Below are positions 16,636-26,261 of a stretch of DNA of 64,000 nt, one piece after another. The notes under the pieces are model-generated. The model was not told where the DNA came from, did no database searches, and saw only the letters and a list, made by a program, of their open reading frames with translations. Origin of the DNA: Haladaptatus cibarius D43 (GTDB taxonomy: Archaea > Halobacteriota > Halobacteria > Halobacteriales > Haladaptataceae); NCBI RefSeq assembly GCF_000710615.1, contig NZ_JDTH01000002.1:1418082-1482081 (forward strand), in the 5' to 3' direction. Positions within the stretch are counted from its first letter, which is position 1. Every line of letters begins with the position of its first letter. A program made the translations under genes and the position numbers.

Positions 16636-17994
16636 CTATAACGACGAAAGCACCGCGAACGTCCGGCGTTGCAGTTCTTCCGTGTCCTTCGCGAGAATCT
16701 TTACGATGGCCTCTTTCCCCACTTCGCCCCGGTCGATGATTGCGACGGGCGTCTCGTCTACCGACTCGAACGCCCGTCTCGCACCCCACTGCATCGTACT
16801 GCCTTCCTGTGCTTTCACGTCTTTCGGTTCAGCCGAGCGGTCGAACTCTGCGACCTCGCCGGTGAGCGTCGAGAGTGCGGCTTCTACGTCGGCATCGAAT
16901 CGGCAGTTGACGGCGAACCGCAGGTCGGGGTCGAACTCGCGCGCCGAAAGCAGGAATCTGGCGACGTGGCTGGACGCGCCGAATCGCACGCCGCGATTCG
17001 GCTTCACGCCCGACATGGTTCGGGTGATTCGGCCCTCGGCGGCGGCGGTTTCACCGACTTTCTCGGCGTAGGGGGTCGCCCCGACGACGTTCATCCCGAC
17101 TTCCGGCACGAGGTCGCTCACGTCCCGTTCGACGAACGACTGAACGACGCGCTCGACTGCTTCGGCGGTCGAATCGCGTTCCGCGTCGTTCCGCAGTTCA
17201 ACGAGGTGGTGAACCGACCCCGGCCCTTCGCCCACATCCAGATGGTAGCGCACAGCGCGTTCCATGAATTTCGTCACACCTGCAACCGACTCGCGCAGGG
17301 TGTTTCCCTGCGCGAGTCGGGCCGCGATGGCACTGGCAAGCGTGCAGCCGGAACCATGTGTTGCGTCCGTCTCGATTCGGTCGTGAGTAAAAATTTCGAC
17401 GCCGTCCTCGGCCACCAGCACGTCCCGAACCTGCTCGCCTGGAACGTGCCCGCCCTTGATGAGTGCGGCGTCGGCACCCATTTCGAGCAGTTCCTCGCCC
17501 GCCGATTGCGCGCTTTCGTCATCCTCGGGTTTCACGCCGGTCAGTACTTCCACCTCGTCCGCGTTCGGCGTCACGAGCGTCGCGTGCTGGATGAGTTCCT
17601 CGTAGGCCGATTCGCCATCCGAATCGAGCAGTCGGTCGCCGGAGGTGGCGACCATCACGGGGTCGATAACGACTGGAACGTCTATTTCCGCGACCCGTTC
17701 CGCAACGCTCCGCACGACTGGTGCTTCCGCGAGCATCCCGGTTTTGACCGCCCGAACGTCGAAATCCGAGAGGACGGCGGAACACTGCTCCTCGATTGCT
17801 CCGACGGGGAGCGTGAACGTTCCCTCGACGCCCTGCGTGTTCTGGGCCGTGACGCTCGTGATGACGCTGGTCCCGAACACGCCGTGGGCCTCCATCGTCT
17901 TCAAATCGGCCTGAATCCCCGCGCCGCCACCGGAGTCGCTTCCGGCGATTGTCAGCGCGACCGGCGGTTCGACGGGTGCCGGAATCCTGGTCAT
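16636..17994 (-). CDS. thiD: ThiDN: HMP/HMP-P kinase fused to ThiN thiamine-phosphate synthase
   Basis: The product is 452 residues. Residues 1-265 are a ribokinase-fold ThiD (AGSDSGGGAGIQADLKT substrate loop, DATHGSGCTLASAIA catalytic/anion-hole segment). Residues about 285-450 are a ThiN domain (GATPYAEKVGETAAAEGRITRT, RFGASSHVARFLLSA). The fusion phosphorylates hydroxymethylpyrimidine twice and joins the product to the thiazole phosphate, replacing ThiE as usual in archaea. Its start overlaps the stop of the upstream AIR-synthase-fold gene by four bases (ATGA), so the two are translationally coupled. Confidence 0.93.
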   Translation of the reverse strand: MTRIPAPVEPPVALTIAGSDSGGGAGIQADLKTMEAHGVFGTSVITSVTAQNTQGVEGTFTLPVGAIEEQCSAVLSDFDVRAVKTGMLAEAPVVRSVAERVAEIDVPVVIDPVMVATSGDRLLDSDGESAYEELIQHATLVTPNADEVEVLTGVKPEDDESAQSAGEELLEMGADAALIKGGHVPGEQVRDVLVAEDGVEIFTHDRIETDATHGSGCTLASAIAARLAQGNTLRESVAGVTKFMERAVRYHLDVGEGPGSVHHLVELRNDAERDSTAEAVERVVQSFVERDVSDLVPEVGMNVVGATPYAEKVGETAAAEGRITRTMSGVKPNRGVRFGASSHVARFLLSAREFDPDLRFAVNCRFDADVEAALSTLTGEVAEFDRSAEPKDVKAQEGSTMQWGARRAFESVDETPVAIIDRGEVGKEAIVKILAKDTEELQRRTFAVLSSL

Positions 17995-19010
17995 TGGGAA
18001 CGCTCCATGAACTCCTCGAAGGCACCCCAGAACGGGTCAACCTCGGGATGAGAAATTCGTTCGCCATCTATTTCGACACCGTCGCCTTCGCGGACTTGAC
18101 CGATTTCGGCGGCGAGAATGTCGGCCTCGTCCAGCGCGGCGAGGACGCCGTCTACGTCCTCGGGCGCGACCGAAAGGAGGAGCGTTCCTTCGCTAATCGA
18201 CTCCCACGGGTTGATGTCGAAGAATTTACACGCCTCCAACACGCCCGGCAGAATCGGAATCGACTCCCTGCTCACGTCGAAATGAACCCCGCTCGCGCGG
18301 GCCATCTCGACCAATGCGCCGTGAACGCCACCCTCGGTCGCGTCGTGCATCGCGGTGACGTTCCCTGCCGCCGCGGAAACCAGCGCATCTTCGACCGGAC
18401 TCATATCGTAAAATCGGTCTTTTGCATCTTCGACCGTTTCCTCCGGCAACTCTCCGTGCATCAACTCCTCGAATTGGATGGAAAGCAGACCTGTGGCTTC
18501 GACCGCTGGCCCTTTCGTGAGCAGGACGCGGTCGCCCGGATTCGCGCCGTTCGGGCGAACGATGTCGTCCGGGTCGCCGACGGCCATCGCGTTCGCGCCG
18601 CCGACCATCGGGTAGTTGCATCCTGTGTAGCGCGCTGTGTGGCCCGTGACGACGCTGACGCCTAACTCCTTGGCCTCTCGGTCGAAGGTCTTCCAAATCG
18701 TTTCGAACTCCTCGTCCGTGATTTCCGGCGGGAGATTGAAATCCACCGCGAGATGGGTCGGCGTGAGTCCGCTCACCGCCACGTCGCTCATGATGATGTG
18801 GAAGGCGAACCACGCTGCGCGCTCGAACCCGAGCGAGGGCATGATGAAAATCGGGTCTGTCGCGGTTGCGACCGCTTTTCCGCCGACCTCGAAGACGCCG
18901 AAATCGACGCCGTGCTGTGGCGACAGCGTCACGTCGTCGCGCTCCGCACCGAGATGCGGGTAAATGTACTCCTCGAAAAACTCCCTGTCTACTTTGCCGA
19001 GGTTGTCCAT
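17991..19010 (-). CDS. AIR synthase-fold (HypE/ThiL-like) protein, copy 1
   Basis: The product is 339 residues in the PurM/HypE/ThiL superfamily: an N-terminal ATP-binding domain with GVDFGVFEVGG...TDPIF and SDVAVSGLTPTHLAVD, and a C-terminal domain containing MHDATEGGVHGAL and SEGTLLLSV. Superfamily members phosphorylate or dehydrate substrates using ATP. The coupling to thiDN suggests a link with thiamine, but the sequence is closer to HypE-type archaeal proteins of unknown role than to ordinary ThiL. Copy 2, about two-thirds identical by eye, follows upstream on the same strand. Confidence 0.85.
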   Translation of the reverse strand: MDNLGKVDREFFEEYIYPHLGAERDDVTLSPQHGVDFGVFEVGGKAVATATDPIFIMPSLGFERAAWFAFHIIMSDVAVSGLTPTHLAVDFNLPPEITDEEFETIWKTFDREAKELGVSVVTGHTARYTGCNYPMVGGANAMAVGDPDDIVRPNGANPGDRVLLTKGPAVEATGLLSIQFEELMHGELPEETVEDAKDRFYDMSPVEDALVSAAAGNVTAMHDATEGGVHGALVEMARASGVHFDVSRESIPILPGVLEACKFFDINPWESISEGTLLLSVAPEDVDGVLAALDEADILAAEIGQVREGDGVEIDGERISHPEVDPFWGAFEEFMERSQ

Positions 19011-19073
19011 ATGCAGGTGTTATTACTAGGTGGTATTTACCAGTGATGCTTACTGGATTGTCCACGATTTCGT

Positions 19074-20129
19074 TTAGTCCCGGTCTGCGTACTCGGCGAA
19101 CACCTGCCACGAAGGGTCTACGTCGGGATGCTCGATTCGACTACCATCGACGTACACTCCATCACCCTCACGCACTGTACCCATTTCGGCCGCCGGAATC
19201 CCGGCGTCGGAGAGCGCAGAAAGCACCGCGTCGGTGCTTTCCGGCGCGACGGTGAGGACGAGCGTTCCCTCGGTCGTGGACTCCCACGGATTGATGTCGA
19301 AAAACTCGCACGCCTCCAGCACGCCCGGCAGAATCGGCACGTCGTCGTGACTCACGTCGAATTTGACATCCGCCGCCCGGGCCATCTCGACTAGCGCGCC
19401 GTGAATCCCACATTCCGTGGCGTCGTGCATTGCGGTAACGTTTCCTGCATCTGCCGCAACTAAGGCGTCCTCCACGGGACTCATGTCGTAGAACCGCTCT
19501 TTCGCATCCTCGATGGTTTCCTCCGGCAGGTCGATGTGGTCTTCGAACAGCGTGACCAGAAACCCGGCCGTCTCGACGCCCGGGCCTTTCGTGACGAGGA
19601 CGCTGTCCCCCGGTTTTGCCCCATCTGGTCGAACAAGGTTTTCCTTCTTGCCGACCGCCAACGTCGTCGCTCCGCCAACCCATGGATATTGACAACCGGA
19701 ATATCGCGCTGTGTGGCCCGTAACGACGCTGACGCCCAATTCTGAAGCTTCGCGGTCAAATGTTTTCCAGACGGTTGCGAACTCCTCGTCGGTGATTTCC
19801 GGCGGCAGGTTGAAGTCCACCGCGAGATGGGTCGGTTGCAGGCCACTGACCGCCACGTCGCTCATCACGACGTGGAAGGCGAACCACCCGGCGCGTTCGA
19901 ATCCGAGTTCTGGCAAAATCGAAATCGGATCGGTGGCGAGGGCGACGACTTGCTCCCCCATGTCAATCACATCATCAGACGCAGTCTGATTAGCCATCGA
20001 GCCAAGCTCGATAACCCCGAAATCGACGCCATGCTTGGGCCCGAGCAGTTCGTCGTCGCGTTCCGCGCCAAGATACGGATAGACGTGTTCGTCGAAGAAA
20101 TCGCGGTCTATCTTCCCGAGGTCGGTCAT
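19074..20129 (-). CDS. AIR synthase-fold (HypE/ThiL-like) protein, copy 2
   Basis: The product is 351 residues starting MTDLGKIDRDFFDEHVYPYL, parallel to copy 1 over its whole length (FNLPPEITDEEF, VSVVTGHTARYSGC, MHDATECGIHGAL). Differences are an insertion of about 16 residues after GVIELGSM (containing NQTASDDVIDMGEQ) and TEGG changed to TECG. The gap to copy 1 is 63 bases. A tandem duplication with divergence suggests subunits of a hetero-oligomer or two related substrates. The long upstream open frame is not coding; the ATG at 20129 gives the family start. Confidence 0.83.
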   Translation of the reverse strand: MTDLGKIDRDFFDEHVYPYLGAERDDELLGPKHGVDFGVIELGSMANQTASDDVIDMGEQVVALATDPISILPELGFERAGWFAFHVVMSDVAVSGLQPTHLAVDFNLPPEITDEEFATVWKTFDREASELGVSVVTGHTARYSGCQYPWVGGATTLAVGKKENLVRPDGAKPGDSVLVTKGPGVETAGFLVTLFEDHIDLPEETIEDAKERFYDMSPVEDALVAADAGNVTAMHDATECGIHGALVEMARAADVKFDVSHDDVPILPGVLEACEFFDINPWESTTEGTLVLTVAPESTDAVLSALSDAGIPAAEMGTVREGDGVYVDGSRIEHPDVDPSWQVFAEYADRD

Positions 20130-20243
20130 ACCGGGAATATCCTCCAGTGGCACAAATCGGTAGTGATTCGACGGAGTAGTACTCTGTATCCCGGTATTCC
20201 ACTGGCCGGGAGTTATACGTCCCATCGCGCCCATCTCGCCCAC

Positions 20244-21008
20244 ATGACACGAATCGCAGTGACGGGCGCGGCGGGGAACGTCGGACGCGAAACGCTCGCC
20301 GCCCTCGAAGAGTACGACGTAACCCCCATCACGCACAGCGAGCATGACGACATCGACGGCGAGGTATGCGACGTGACCAACGCCCAGCGGGTTTCGGAAG
20401 TCCTTGCTGGCCACGACGTGGTCGTTCACCTCGCCGCGAATCCCTCGCCGGAGGCCGATTGGCGAAGCACCGTGGACGTGAACATCGAAGGGACGCGCAA
20501 CGTCTTCGAGGCCGCCCGCGAACACGACATCGACCGCGTCGTCTTCGCCTCCTCCAACCACGCCGTCGGGATGTACAACGCGAACGACCCGGCAGAAACG
20601 GAAACGATGGTTACCGGTCACGCCCATCCGGTCTACCCCGACGATCCGCCGCGTCCGGACTCCTACTACGGCGTGAGCAAAGTCACCGGAGAAGCCCTCG
20701 GAACGTACTTCGCAAACCGCCACGGTATCGAGGTGGTCAACCTCAGAATCGGCTGGCTTCTCTCGGAAGACGAACTGAGAGAGACGCAGACTGAATCGGA
20801 CGAACACGCCCGATTCTCTCGCGCGATGTGGCTGAGTCCCCAAGATTGTCGGAACGTAATACACGCCTCGGTCACCGCAGACCTGCCCGAACCGACGGTT
20901 ACTGCCCACGCCACCTCGCGTAACGACGACCGATTCCTCTCGCTTCTTGCAACCGAACGAGCGTTGGGCTATCGTCCGCGTAACAACGCCTCCGAAGTAC
21001 TCGACTGA
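20244..21008 (+). CDS. NAD-dependent epimerase/dehydratase family (uronate dehydrogenase-like)
   Basis: The product is 254 residues, an extended short-chain dehydrogenase: Rossmann motif TGAAGNVG at 8-15, Asp-rich cofactor loop, conserved ASSNHAVGMY, and the catalytic YYGVSK (Tyr and Lys). The pattern HAVGMY with PDSYYGVSK resembles uronate dehydrogenases that oxidise hexuronates to lactones, though the substrate here is not proven. It is divergent from the AIR-synthase pair, with a 114-base shared promoter region. Confidence 0.85.
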   Translation: MTRIAVTGAAGNVGRETLAALEEYDVTPITHSEHDDIDGEVCDVTNAQRVSEVLAGHDVVVHLAANPSPEADWRSTVDVNIEGTRNVFEAAREHDIDRVVFASSNHAVGMYNANDPAETETMVTGHAHPVYPDDPPRPDSYYGVSKVTGEALGTYFANRHGIEVVNLRIGWLLSEDELRETQTESDEHARFSRAMWLSPQDCRNVIHASVTADLPEPTVTAHATSRNDDRFLSLLATERALGYRPRNNASEVLD

Positions 21009-21071
21009 TGTACAACGGCCCCATCCCTCGCGTATCTTTTTATTCGATGACGCGACCACTGCGGGCTACCC

Positions 21072-21578
21072 GTGGGACACAGAGCACTCGTCGCCTACGA
21101 GCGACCGGACGGCCGTTACGACCGCCACTATGCACACTGGGGCGCGACTTCCCTCGCGCTTCGACACAAAATCACGGCGGAGACGCCGTTCGCGGAGGAA
21201 AGTAAATCCGAAACCCAGTGGAAACCCGCTATCGAACCGACTCCCCAAGCCACTGTACTCTCCTGCAAGGAGACGGCAAACTTCGACTATCAGCAGATAG
21301 AGGCGTTGTACGTCGTCTCACTCGCGTGGGTCGTCACGACGTACATCCCGCTCTGGTTCGGCCCCACGGAGCGCACTGACCCGACCGTCGGCGCGCTCGT
21401 CGCGGTTCGTGACGACCACGACGCAGTCCACGTCCGAGAGTGGTTTCGGGCCACACGGGCGGTCGTCCGGGATATGGTTCGTCGCGGAGTGCTCGGAGAG
21501 CACGAAGCGACGAACTACCTCGCCAGACGAACGACCGAGTGGGCGGGCGACCGTCGAGAGGTGATCTCGATGGTCTGA
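21072..21578 (+). CDS. Haloarchaeal conserved protein (DUF6735 type)
   Basis: The product is 168 residues from a GTG start (MGHRALVAYERPDGRYDRHYAHWGA...). The N-terminal segment is typical of a haloarchaeal family of unknown function. A mid-protein segment (IEALYVVSLAWVVTTYIPLWF) is hydrophobic but probably a buried helix. No motif gives an activity. The gene ends about 35 bases before the inverted repeat that precedes nucS. Confidence 0.7.
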   Translation: MGHRALVAYERPDGRYDRHYAHWGATSLALRHKITAETPFAEESKSETQWKPAIEPTPQATVLSCKETANFDYQQIEALYVVSLAWVVTTYIPLWFGPTERTDPTVGALVAVRDDHDAVHVREWFRATRAVVRDMVRRGVLGEHEATNYLARRTTEWAGDRREVISMV

Positions 21579-21613
21579 TCGACTTTCCGACCGACCTCCT
21601 ACGACGATGGCGG

Positions 21614-21644
21614 GATGGCGGTCGGTTTTTATCCGACCGCCATC
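21614..21644. promoter_or_regulatory. 12-bp inverted repeat enclosing a TATA-like loop before nucS
   Basis: Arms GATGGCGGTCGG (21614-21625) and CCGACCGCCATC (21633-21644) are perfectly complementary and enclose TTTTTAT. The loop is centred 27 bases upstream of the nucS GTG, so it fits a TATA box for a leaderless transcript. The hairpin could also end the upstream transcript. Confidence 0.55.
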
Positions 21645-21655
21645 TACAACAGGCA

Positions 21656-22393
21656 GTGACAACCGAGGGCGAGCGGCGAGGTGAACCCACGACGATACAA
21701 GCACCGACACACCGAGAAGCACAGCGACAGGTCGAATCGGCAATCGAGCGAGGCGACCTCCTCACCCTGTTCGGGCGCTGTACCGTCGAGTACGACGGCC
21801 GCGCGGAGAGCTATCTCGGTCCCGGCGACCGACTCGTCGTCCTCAAACCCGACGGCACCGCGCTCGTTCACACCGAGGAAGGACAAAAGCCGGTCAACTG
21901 GCAACCGCCGGGCGGGACGTTCGAGTCCGAACTGACCGACGAGCAACTGCTGGTGAGAAGCAGACGACCGAATCCGGACGAATCGCTCGAAGTACACTTC
22001 GAATCCGTCACCCAACTCTCGGCGTTCGACGTGACCGACGCGAAAGAAATTTCGCTCGCCGGGAGCGAAGAAGACCTCAGACAGCGTATCTTGACCGACC
22101 CCGACCTCGTGGAAGCGGGTTTCACGCCGCTGGCAACCGAGCGCCAAACCGCCGCCGGAGCCATCGACATCTACGGCAAAGACGCGAACGGAACGACGTT
22201 AGTTGTCGAACTCAAGCGGCGGCGCGTCGGCCCGGACGCGGTCGGGCAGCTTCGCAGATACATCGACGCGCTCCGGCGTGACCTCCACGCCGGAGCAGAA
22301 GTTAGAGGAGTACTGATTGCCCCCTCGGTCACGGAGCGCGCTCGAAATATGCTGGCAGAAAGCGGATTGGAGTTCGTTTCGCTGGAACCCTAA
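21656..22393 (+). CDS. nucS: NucS/EndoMS mismatch-type endonuclease
   Basis: The product is 245 residues from a GTG start ([13 protein letters not shown]). The N-terminal beta domain ([34 protein letters not shown]...) and C-terminal RecB-like nuclease with [10 protein letters not shown]...LVVELKRRR (Asp and Glu-x-Lys) and VGQLRRYI match NucS. In archaea and actinobacteria this enzyme cuts both strands at mismatches, a MutS-independent repair route. Its stop overlaps that of the convergent mutS copy B by four bases (22390-22393). The last residues (EFVSLEP) do not show a clear PCNA-binding box. Confidence 0.93.
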   Translation: MTTEGERRGEPTTIQAPTHREAQRQVESAIERGDLLTLFGRCTVEYDGRAESYLGPGDRLVVLKPDGTALVHTEEGQKPVNWQPPGGTFESELTDEQLLVRSRRPNPDESLEVHFESVTQLSAFDVTDAKEISLAGSEEDLRQRILTDPDLVEAGFTPLATERQTAAGAIDIYGKDANGTTLVVELKRRRVGPDAVGQLRRYIDALRRDLHAGAEVRGVLIAPSVTERARNMLAESGLEFVSLEP

Positions 22394-25044
22394 TCCAACT
22401 GCCCTTTCAGCCTGTCCAGCAATTGCAGTGCTTCCAGTGGCGTTGTATCCGCAACGTTCGTTCGCTTGAGTTCCGAGAGAACGTCTTCCGAAACGGTATC
22501 GACTGGGGAGGGATTTTCGTTCGTCTCCTTTCCGTCCACTTTCTCCGCCCCGTTTTCTCCACAATCTTGGTCGTTCTCAAGCAGTTCCTTCGACCGGCCG
22601 ATAACTGAATCCGGCACGCCCGCGACCTGTGCGACTTCGATTCCGTAGGACGCCATTGTGGCACCCGGAGAGATGTTATGCTCGAACACGACTTCGCCGT
22701 CGTGTTCGGTCGCGCCGAAATGGAGGTTGACGGCGTTCGGCAGTTCGTCGGCAACGGCTGTGAGGTCGTGGTGGTGGGTCGCAAACAGCGTTTTCGCGCC
22801 GATTTCGTCGTGGATGTGTTCGGTCACCGACCGCGCGATGGCGAACCCGTCGGTCGTGCTGGTTCCGCGACCAACTTCATCCAACAGGATGAGCGATTTC
22901 GAGGTCGCATTTTGGAGGATGTCGGCGACTTCGGTCATCTCGACCATGAACGTCGAGCGTCCGCCCGCGATGTCGTCGCTTGCCCCCACGCGGGTGAAGA
23001 TTCGGTCTATCAGTTCGAGGCGCGCTTCGTCCGCCGGAACGAAACTGCCGACCTGCGCGAGGAGGGAAATTAGGGCGACTTGGCGCATGTACGTGGATTT
23101 GCCGGACATGTTCGGCCCGGTGATGATGGCCGTGGTATCGCTGTCGAGGTTCGTATCGTTCGGGATGAACGAGGTTTCGGTTCGCTCGACGACCGGGTGA
23201 CGACCGTTTCGAATCTCGATTCCCTCGCCGCCGATTTCGGGGCGGGAGTAGCCGTGTTTCGCGGCGACTTCCGCCAGCGAAACGAGAACGTCCAGTTCAG
23301 CCAACGTGTCGGCGAGCGCCTGTACCCGTTCGGATTCCTCGGCAATCGTACTGCGAACCTCGCGGAATAAGTCATACTCCAAGTCGTCGGCTCTGCCTTC
23401 CGCCCGGATGATTTCGTCCTCGCGCTGTTTGAGTTCGGGCGTGTAAAATCGCTCCGAATTTTTCAGCGTCTGTCGGCGGTTGTAATCGTCTGGCACCTTG
23501 TCGAGGTTGGGGTTCGTCACCTCGATGTAGTAGCCGTGAACTTGATTGAAGCCGACTTTGAGCGACCCGATGCCGGTTCGTTTTCGTTCGGTTTCTTCGA
23601 GGTCGTCTATCCACGCTTTGCCCGACCGCTCGGTTTCGCGCAGTTCATCGAGTTCGTCGTCGTAGCCGGATTTGATGACGCCACCCTCCGTGATTTCGAT
23701 TGGCGGTTCTTCGGTGATTGCGCGACCGATTCGGTCGCGCACGTCGGCCATCTCGTCCAGATTTCCGTGGAGAGTGCGCAGTGTTTCCGATTCGACACCC
23801 TCCATTGCGTCTGCTACCTTTGGAACTACATCCAGCGTGGATTTCAGCGAGCGCAGGTCGCGGGCGTTGGCACGCCCGCGAGCGACCCGCGAGATGAGGC
23901 GTTCGATGTCGTACACGTCCCGCAGAAGGTCGTGAACTTTCTCGCGCTGTTGGACACGGGTCGTCAACTCCTCGACTGCGTCGAGTCGTTTCTCGATTCG
24001 TCCTTGGTCGAGGAGCGGCCGACGAAGCCAATCTTTCAATCGTCTGCTCCCGAGCGCACAGGCAGTTTCGTCTAGAATGCCGACGAGCGTGGCATCGCGC
24101 TGACCGTGGACGGCCCGCGACTCGAACAGTTCGAGACTCGAAAGTGCGACTGTATCCACGAGCATGTACGACCGCGGGTCGTACCGGGTGAGGTGGTTCA
24201 AATAGTCGAGATGAACATTTTCGGCGTCGTCCTCGCCTTCGGTTTCATCGGTTTTCGCATCCGAATCTGCACTCTCACCTCCGCGGACGTATTCTGCGTA
24301 GGCGAGAAGTGCGCCGCAGGCACGGATTTCGGCGTCGGTCGCAAGCAGTCGTTCCGGCGGGCCGAAGTACTCCGTGACGAGTTCGTTCGCCGAATCGATG
24401 TCGAAAGCAGATTCCTCGTAGCCAGTAACCATGCAGTCGGCGTCAAACGGCGTTTCTGGTGCCTCAGGGGCGACGATTGCCTCCGCGGGAGAGAATCGAC
24501 TGATTTCGTCCGTCGCCGCCGATTCGGTTTCGACCGTCGTGGCGTAGAAGTCGCCCGTCGAAACGTCGAGGACGGCCAATCCGTAGTCGCTGTTTCCGGG
24601 GTCGCTGTCGCGGGTGAGACACGCGACGAAATTGTTGTCGTCGGTGTGGAGCAGTTCGTCTTCGGTGAGCGTTCCGGGTGTAACGACTCTCGTAACCGCT
24701 CGTTCGACCACGCCGGAGGCGTCTGCGGGATCTTGTACTTGGTCGGCAACGGCGACGCGATAGCCCGCGTCGAGAAGCGTCTCGATGTACGACTCGGCGT
24801 TGTCGATGGGAATGCCCGCCATCGGGTACGTTCCCGTGTTATCTTCCCGTTGCGTGAGCGTGATTTCGAGTATCCGGGCACTTCGTTCCGCGGCCTCGCA
24901 GAACGTCTCGTAGAAATCACCCACCTGAAACAACACCAGCGAGTCCTCGTACTGCCCACACAGGTCGAAATACTGGCGCATCATCGGCGTCAGTTCCTCG
25001 CTGTGTTCGGCCATCTGTTCCGGTGGTCCCAGCGCCGCGTCCAT
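22390..25044 (-). CDS. mutS: DNA mismatch repair protein MutS (MutS1 type, copy B)
   Basis: The product is 884 residues starting [20 protein letters not shown]. It has the N-terminal [26 protein letters not shown]-type mismatch domain with FYE, Walker [14 protein letters not shown], Walker [12 protein letters not shown] and an FATHHHDLT switch segment, so both mismatch binding and ATPase should be intact. A Glu/Asp-rich linker lies near 265-290. A C-terminal Ser/Glu/Asn-rich stretch (about 815-855) precedes the last helix. Unlike copy A it keeps the full N-terminal MMRQY helix of bacterial MutS. Confidence 0.95.
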   Translation of the reverse strand: MDAALGPPEQMAEHSEELTPMMRQYFDLCGQYEDSLVLFQVGDFYETFCEAAERSARILEITLTQREDNTGTYPMAGIPIDNAESYIETLLDAGYRVAVADQVQDPADASGVVERAVTRVVTPGTLTEDELLHTDDNNFVACLTRDSDPGNSDYGLAVLDVSTGDFYATTVETESAATDEISRFSPAEAIVAPEAPETPFDADCMVTGYEESAFDIDSANELVTEYFGPPERLLATDAEIRACGALLAYAEYVRGGESADSDAKTDETEGEDDAENVHLDYLNHLTRYDPRSYMLVDTVALSSLELFESRAVHGQRDATLVGILDETACALGSRRLKDWLRRPLLDQGRIEKRLDAVEELTTRVQQREKVHDLLRDVYDIERLISRVARGRANARDLRSLKSTLDVVPKVADAMEGVESETLRTLHGNLDEMADVRDRIGRAITEEPPIEITEGGVIKSGYDDELDELRETERSGKAWIDDLEETERKRTGIGSLKVGFNQVHGYYIEVTNPNLDKVPDDYNRRQTLKNSERFYTPELKQREDEIIRAEGRADDLEYDLFREVRSTIAEESERVQALADTLAELDVLVSLAEVAAKHGYSRPEIGGEGIEIRNGRHPVVERTETSFIPNDTNLDSDTTAIITGPNMSGKSTYMRQVALISLLAQVGSFVPADEARLELIDRIFTRVGASDDIAGGRSTFMVEMTEVADILQNATSKSLILLDEVGRGTSTTDGFAIARSVTEHIHDEIGAKTLFATHHHDLTAVADELPNAVNLHFGATEHDGEVVFEHNISPGATMASYGIEVAQVAGVPDSVIGRSKELLENDQDCGENGAEKVDGKETNENPSPVDTVSEDVLSELKRTNVADTTPLEALQLLDRLKGQLD

Positions 25045-25159
25045 GCGAGAAACCCAGTGCCTGCATGCAGATAAGCGTCCGGAATCGAGTGGAATATTGG
25101 GTGGAAAAAGGTTTCAGTAGAATTAAGTGGCGTCGGAAACTTGACAGTGAAGGTTACCG

Positions 25160-26230
25160 ATGGACATCAGGACTGGACTCTCGTATGGTGATGTGCTACT
25201 GCTCCCGCAACGCTCACCGGTCGATAGTCGAAGCGACGTTTCCCTTTCTACGAATCTCACGCGAAACCTCGAACTCGACATGCCGCTCGTCAGCGCGGCC
25301 ATGGACACCGTCACCGAGGCAGAGGCCGCAATCGCGCTCTCCGAGATGGGCGGAATCGGCACGCTCCACCGATTCATGAGCATCGAAGAACAGGCAGAAC
25401 AAGTTCGTTCGGTCAAGGACGCTGGTGAACTCGTCGCTGCCGCGGTCGGCATCAACGAAGCGTTCGAAGAACGCGTCGAGGCCACCCTCGACGCGGGCGT
25501 GGACTGCATCATGTTCGACGTCGCCCACGGTCACATGGAACGCTGTTTGGACGCCGTTTCGCGCATCGACGGCGAGTTCCCCGACGCGGAACTCGTTGCG
25601 GGCAACGTCGTCACACCCGAGGCAGTCTCCGACCTCTATTCCGCGGGCGCGGACGCCGTGAAAGTCGGTGTCGGCCCGGGTTCGCACTGCACGACCCGAG
25701 AGGTCACTGGCGCAGGTTCCCCGCAGTTGACCGCAGTGGACGACTGTGCAGACGAGGCCCACGACCTCGGTATCACCATCATCGCGGACGGCGGCATCCG
25801 CACCTCCGGCGACGCGGTCAAGGCGTTGATGGCCGGTGCCGACACCGTGATGATGGGCAGTTTCTTCGCCGGAACCGACGAAGCGCCCGGCGAGACGGTC
25901 ACCATCGATGGGCAGAAATTCAAACGCTCCCGCGGAATGGCGTCCACCGCGGCGAACGAAAACCGCACCGACAAGGAACTCACGCCCGACGCGGACGAAG
26001 GGATTGCAGGTCTGACCGAGTACAAAGGTTCGCTCGCGGACGAAGTCCAACCGTTCCTCGCCGGAATCCGCTCCGGGCTGAGTTACTGCGGGGGTCACGA
26101 CATTGCCGCGGCCCGCGAGAACGCCGAGTTCATTCAGGTCGCCCCGAGCGCTCGTGAGCGCGAGGGCGCTCACTCGGTGTTCGCGGGCGTGGAACCGGAA
26201 GTCGAAGAGGAACTGGCTCCGTTGCAGTAG
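25160..26230 (+). CDS. guaB: IMP dehydrogenase/GMP reductase family enzyme without CBS domains
   Basis: The product is 356 residues, a single TIM barrel. The catalytic cysteine is in [15 protein letters not shown] (Cys near 176), the phosphate loop in [17 protein letters not shown], and the flap region in [17 protein letters not shown]. IMPDHs are usually about 490 residues because a CBS pair is inserted after the first 100; here the barrel continues directly. [11 protein letters not shown] and [26 protein letters not shown] look IMPDH-like, yet length and lack of CBS fit GMP reductase. The direction of the reaction cannot be settled by eye. Confidence 0.85.
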   Translation: MDIRTGLSYGDVLLLPQRSPVDSRSDVSLSTNLTRNLELDMPLVSAAMDTVTEAEAAIALSEMGGIGTLHRFMSIEEQAEQVRSVKDAGELVAAAVGINEAFEERVEATLDAGVDCIMFDVAHGHMERCLDAVSRIDGEFPDAELVAGNVVTPEAVSDLYSAGADAVKVGVGPGSHCTTREVTGAGSPQLTAVDDCADEAHDLGITIIADGGIRTSGDAVKALMAGADTVMMGSFFAGTDEAPGETVTIDGQKFKRSRGMASTAANENRTDKELTPDADEGIAGLTEYKGSLADEVQPFLAGIRSGLSYCGGHDIAAARENAEFIQVAPSAREREGAHSVFAGVEPEVEEELAPLQ

Positions 26231-26261
26231 TGTCCGAATCAGACCTCGTTTTCGATACGAA

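Noticed and set aside
16669-18051. 460-codon plus-strand frame
   Set aside because: Antisense shadow of thiDN, which has unmistakable ThiD and ThiN motifs.
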